Positions 58,920-64,000 of a stretch of DNA of 64,000 nucleotides are shown one piece after another. The position numbers and the translations under genes are program-made. Every line of letters begins with the position of its first letter. Position 1 is the stretch's first letter. The notes beneath the pieces were generated by a model, which worked only from the letters and a program-made list of their open reading frames with translations, did no database searches and had not been told where the DNA came from. Source of the DNA: Gyrodactylus bullatarudis (Eukaryota > Platyhelminthes > Monogenea > Gyrodactylidea > Gyrodactylidae); assembly GCA_012064415.1 (NCBI GenBank), contig SSNU01000167.1, forward strand, positions 71,464-135,463, read 5' to 3'.

Positions 58920-61900
58920 ATAGCCTTAAAATAAATAACTACGAGATGTCTGAATATACTTAAGTGGGCTGCTTATTGCCTGAATTACTTCAGAATCCTT
59001 CTTTTGAGAATATGAACTGATACTATAACACAGAATCACTTACTACTTGTATTTTATTAGTGTTGAAAAAAGTAGATAAAAAAACATTTAATATTAATGA
59101 TTTTGGTTATTCTATCAAAGTTTAGGTATCTCTTTAAGACTTTTTGGTATTCTTGAAATTTGTTGAGAGTAAATTATAAAATAGATACGGCTTTGAAATA
59201 ACAATAAGCTCATAACTAATGACCAGGGCGGTCAAAATGAATATTTAGCATAATTTTTTATTGAACTCACAGTAGTGAGATTAGTCAAAATCTTGTATTA
59301 TTTTTCTCATATCTTGTCTGGTTTGGAATATATAAAAGCATATTTTGGAATATTTTATTAGATTTTGAATAAAAAATATTTTTGGCATATATCTGTAACT
59401 AATCTGTATGGGAATTTTCATAGGGATTGTTGATATTTTTTTGACACAAGCCCTTAATTTATTCAAGATTTTTATCTTGGTGACAAGTTAATATTATTGG
59501 TTGAAAAATCTCCTTATCCTATTCGATGATATCTTCTCAAGATATAGGTAAAATCAATTGGTTTAACTATAAAAGACTATTTTGAGAAATTATGCGAAAT
59601 TAGTTTCGACTATGATACTTTAAAAATAAAAGATAATATTTAAATAAGACTCAGGAAAAATTAAGCCTGAATCGATTTTTTCACTGTTTCCAATGTGGAT
59701 TTTATTATTTTTTATGAAATGGAATCTTATGAAATTAGCTCTCTGATAAAAAAGTTCAATTCACAAGTTACGACGTTGAAAGGAGCTTTTCAATGCTAAA
59801 GAATGTACTCACAGATAATAGAAACTTTCGTAATAACAAAATAAATTTTTATTTACTCAAACAATTTAAATAAAGTATATTTTTCTTTCTTTGAAAAGCT
59901 TGATAAAATATTTTTTAATTTAGCATATTTTTGACCGCTCTGCTAATGACCAAGTCATTGGAATGGGATGAAAGATTTTCTCCCTTTTTCACATATGATA
60001 GCAGTTTAAGGGAGGAGTAGAGAATATGGCGTAATGTGTGAAAGTGTAGGAATTTTAAACTTATGAACTGTAATTATAGTCGATTCTAAATTCATGAGTA
60101 ATGTGATTTTGAATTCGATTTTTTTTCAGATCCAAACTTAAAAACTAATTTTTTGCGAGTTCTATCATGCTGGCTTAATGAAAATTTCACAACCCAGTTA
60201 AAAAAGCATTGTCTATCGAATGGTGCTAATATCTTGATTAGGAAGTTAATAATAATATAGAATCATATTTTCTAAAACCTAATCATACTGGGGGGAGGGA
60301 GTAGAAACAGAAAATGTGGATAGGGAAAAACCATGCTTCAATCTCATTGGTTGATACGATACTCCAATATTATTGGTCAATGAAATTGGGGCAGAGAGGT
60401 ATAACTGAAGAAAATTAAATTGTACATTGGAATGCTTTTCAAAATTTCAAATTTTATTAAATCTACACGTCAAAAAGAAGAAAAACACTCGAAAAATATG
60501 TATTTTTTTTAGGATTTTTCAATTTTTTCTAACTTGACGCGCGTTTTTAAAAGCTTTGTGAAAGTGCTAAATTCACGTATTTCCCATCAATCAACGCGAA
60601 AATTTACGCTCTTTTTAATGAGGATAAAATCAATTTCGGATTCCTATGTTTTCATAGCAATAATATCAATTAAGTTCATTGAGATACTCAAAATTAGCAA
60701 TTTTTGGTTTTTTGGCCATAGCGGCCAAAATATTAACGCTAGCGAAATTCTGAAAGCAGATCTGAAATCAGCACAAAACCAGAAAAGTTAAATTTGATCA
60801 AGATCTTATAAAAAATTTTTCCAAATCACTACCCGTGTTATTTTTGGGGTAGAGTTATCTCGAGGCGTTATCTATGCAACTCACTGTATTTTGATATTGT
60901 TTAGAGCTGTGTAATAACAGAAAATTCCACTAAAGGTTTAAGCTTATACCTTTTGAAAACAATCGAAAAACTATTTAGATTAGAATTGTATGTCGTTTCT
61001 TTCAGATTAGATCCTAATTAATGAACAAATGATAAAATCTTTGTTTTTGTCTGGCGTAATTCCTGAATTCACATCTATAGAAAAAACTCACCTTTAAAAA
61101 AATGAATTGAATGAATATTTAATTAGATTGAATCTTTTCCTATCCTAGAGAAAAGGAAGTCTGTTGTTTTTCACCAAGAAATCACATATTTATTCAAAAA
61201 TTTATTCGCAAGAGAGGAGATTGAAAATCCTATCTACGTTAACCAAATTTAATATCTAGACAACGAAAAGGAGCGTATGTATTTTCATTTAAATGCTCTA
61301 TTTTGAAAAAAAAAATTTTGATTGATATGCTTATCCTTGTCTAAGCTTTAATTTAAAATTATGATAGACAATGAACTGTCTAAACGGTATTTAGTAAAGA
61401 TTTTCAATTTTTTCTTCTTAGGCGAATTGATGCCATCTTTTTCGCAGCACTCGTTTGCCTCAGCTCAAAGAAAATATATCAACATTGATCTAAATGGGAT
61501 TTTTAAAGAGCAGCTCTGAAATCAAAATTTCAAAGATTAACTCATGCATTTGCGATTTAAAAATGAGAAAAATAAATCTGATTTTGAATTTCGATTTATG
61601 CGCCAATTAATTCGTCAAAATCACAAAAGAAAATTCAAATTTCTTATTGGTTACAGAATTTACAATAGAATGGGATTAATATCAATAGACTTTAGGCAAA
61701 CTTGAGTTTCAAACTGTCAGTTTCTTTTTTAGTTTAGCAAACTTCAATCATGTGTTATTTATTCGAAAAATCAGGGTTTCTCGTGATCTCTAAGACATTT
61801 ATTTATATATTATGCCCAAATATTATCAATCTAAAAGAATGAACCTCCTTACTTATCATAATTGGAAAAGTAGCAACAGTGGAGAGAAAAGTGAAAAAGC

Positions 61901-62841
61901 TTGCTATTTATTGGAGAGTTTTGGTGTTTTTTCAGCTTACATTTATTCTATTTTTCGTCAACTCTTACTATTTCTTTCATAATTTGTAAATTATTATTTT
62001 CATTCATCTTTTAACTTTTATCATTATCAAAGAGACACTACTGATGAACCTTTGAGAAATGTACATTTGGTGTTAATATATCCTTTTTCTACTTTTCCAA
62101 TTATGAATTTATGTGGATTTTCGGACGTATTTAAAAATTTACGTGAATATTTTTATCGTAATACTTATCATTAGAAAACCAGTTTTAATAATATTTTCTT
62201 TTCAAATTCTCATTTCAAATAAATTTCGTCCCTGAGAACCTAGTTAGAAATATTTTCAATATCCATATAGACGACAAAAGTTAATTTATCAAATAGATCA
62301 AAATTTTTCTTGTTATTCAATCATATGAGGGTTGAATCCTGTAGAAGACTCATTCATAGACTGAAATACGATGAAACTGATGTAAAGTGCTACTTGTTAT
62401 TCTTCGATGACGAATAATTGATGAAAAATTTTATATGTCTGAGATATATCCTATTTCATTATGTTTATTTAATTATTTTTTTGTCTGTTCGTGATATTGT
62501 CAATTTTAAGCGAATATAATTAGTATTCGCATGCATGAATTTGAGTACATCATTATTTGAGTCAACTTTTACACTAAGTGATATGAATTGATCTCTATAA
62601 CTAGAAATGAGACGATCCTTGAATTATTGTCAGTTTCAGTTATACTATACCTGGTATAGGTTTTCTACAATTTTGAAGTTTACTTACACAGTAGGAGTAG
62701 ATTTCAGGAATTCAATTTTGGTAATTTTGAAATTCCTGACCGTAAAAGTTATTCAATGGTGTGAAATATTTCAAATTGTGTTAAAAATTCAAATAAGTCA
62801 GTTTTCTAACGAATTTTTTATCTAATTAAATTAAAAGAATA
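58920..62841. other. no supported gene; possible isolated exon near 61.4 kb
   Basis: Mostly AT-rich. At about 61422-61519, after TTTCTTCTTAG, one frame reads 'ELMPSFSQHSFASAQRKYIN' and stops 12 codons later; its phase would fit a donor ending in phase 1 but not exon 3 of the secreted-protein gene. I leave it unassigned. Nothing else is supported. Confidence 0.3.
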
Positions 62842-63301
62842 CAGTCATTTACACACATGATGACACGGGATTCTTTCATCGATAAACATATTTTATACCT
62901 TTCTGCCAATGAAAGGGCAGAATCCCCTCGACCAATGATATTCAAGTAAAGATTTATGTCGAAATTAGTTGTTTAAACCTAGAATATTTCCTGTAATACC
63001 AACCAAAAACTAAAATCTATATGATATTTTAGATTTCAAATTTCTTACACTCTCTACTACTTTGAAAATGATTCTTTTATCATTCTAAATAAAGAAGATA
63101 CTGTATCTTTGTTAGCTCGCATAATTATGAAAAACGAATAACACAATGCGATAAAATTTTATGTATCATACCATAAATTCTTTAATCTCTCTATATAATT
63201 TCTCGATTATTCTAAAATGAAAATTATTTTGAATTTACAAATAAAATCAATGATGACACAATCCACGCCATATCCCGTGTCATCATGTGTGTAAACGACT
63301 G
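62842..63301. mobile_element. MITE with TA target duplication, 460 bp
   Basis: Termini CAGTCATTTACACACATGAT (left) and, on the right, the complement of CAGTCGTTTACACACATGAT, then GACACGGGAT in both. TA flanks at 62840-62841 and 63302-63303. No ORF. Nonautonomous Tc1/mariner-type by structure. Confidence 0.88.
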
Positions 63302-63504
63302 TATTATTGTCGGAAATCCAGTTTCTCATGACAAATTTGGATTTCTTTTTTAATTGCAAATTGTATTTTTATTTAATCCTTTAAATCTAAGAAAATTTTG
63401 AGCTGAACTAAAGGTTGAAAAGTGGTTATTCGAAATTAACCACCTACATTTTCATAGAAAATTGAGAAATTAGAAATTGAAAACTAAAGCGTCTTGGTTC
63501 TCCT

Positions 63505-63687
63505 TTATCCATTTTTAAGGGGATCATTTGATCTGGTTTCTTCAGGTTTTAATAAATTCTTCTGAATTAAACTGAATAATTTTTGGGTTTTAAATACAAT
63601 TTTCAATTCATAATGTTGATTATTAAGATTAACCAGTTGTCTCCTTGCATCATCACTTAAACCGTCACCTTTAAAATTGAGTTTCAA
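63505..63687 (-). pseudogene. Penelope-like linker fragment
   Basis: Reverse strand: 'MKLNFKGDGLSDDARRQL', then 'YELKIVFKTQKLFSL'. This parallels 'LPFKGD...LRIVYKTNRML' upstream of the GIY-YIG domain in the fragment at 8.5 kb. It ends before the VYKL-C-C motif. Short and isolated, so moderate confidence only. Confidence 0.5.
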
Positions 63688-64000
63688 GAAAATTCATGAT
63701 TAAAGTAATTTTATTTCAGTTTTTATACAGTAAGTCGATTACACTGGTAGTCATGGAAAATTTTTTTTAAGGTCTGTTAAAAAAGTAAATAATTTCAGGA
63801 TCAAAATTTTATGCTGATTCCAAATCTGTTCTCAGAATCCTGATATCGTTCTCAGTTTCAGAGATAATGGGGAAAAACGAATTTTGGGAAAATATCTAAT
63901 TAAAAATATTTTTAAATTAGATTTTCGGAAAAGTAATTATAGTTAATTAAGATTTTTTTAGATAAAGTGAGAAAGTATAAAATTTTGCGTCGAATGATGG

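Noticed and set aside
61422..61519. Possible exon after a good polypyrimidine tract
   Set aside because: Phase does not match the known upstream donor at 58284 and the frame stops soon; left as a note only.

Overview
This is eukaryotic, animal nuclear DNA: very AT-rich, with spliced genes (GT-AG introns), secreted trypsin-fold proteases, a full KDM5-type histone demethylase, and a dense, mostly decayed load of animal transposons. The intron style (many of 50-70 nt), the Tc1, Penelope, gypsy and CR1/Jockey-like elements, and relics of a cysteine-rich ORF family that I associate mainly with arthropods suggest an arthropod or another ecdysozoan. I cannot name the species. There are no operons and no CRISPR; I saw no tRNA or rRNA genes.

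Layout. 1-0.6 kb: first exon of a secreted serine protease running off the left edge. 0.9-5.5 kb: a foldback hairpin, a reverse-strand LINE with a 761-codon ORF, a hammerhead-ribozyme core and a second, nearly perfect hairpin. 6.6-12.0 kb: two inverted paralogues for small single-pass membrane proteins with an almost identical ectodomain, separated by Penelope debris. 12.8-17.3 kb: LINE debris, an IS1595/ISXO2-type (Merlin-like) transposase inside a symmetric double palindrome, and two pieces of the cysteine-rich ORF family. 18.5-22.6 kb: a nest in which a Tc1 element sits inside a Penelope element that lies between gypsy gag and integrase relics. 23.35-26.68 kb: a complete five-exon secreted serine protease (308 aa). 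26.9-28.5 kb: a Tc1 element with an intact transposase. 28.5-31.75 kb: a second, frameshifted LINE.

32.1-45.0 kb is the conserved gene-rich core: YEATS4/GAS41 (+), UFC1 (-) and KDM5 (+). They are tightly packed, YEATS4 and UFC1 tail to tail and UFC1 and KDM5 head to head across about 118 bp. I could assemble KDM5 as 21 coding segments totalling 6264 nt (2087 aa) with all phases consistent. It has JmjN, ARID, PHD1, JmjC, C5HC2, PLU-1, PHD2 and PHD3. Its first intron is only 27 nt. YEATS4 reads acetyl-lysine in chromatin complexes, KDM5 erases H3K4 methylation, and UFC1 is the E2 of UFM1 conjugation; apart from spacing nothing shows co-regulation.

45-64 kb is gene-poor: LINE fragments, dispersed repeats, an inverted repeat with a 31-bp tandem array, a gag-like relic, two TA-flanked MITEs, and three phase-compatible exons (51.45, 57.02 and 58.13 kb) of a probable secreted protein with a thrombospondin-N/laminin-G-like stretch that continues beyond what I can follow.
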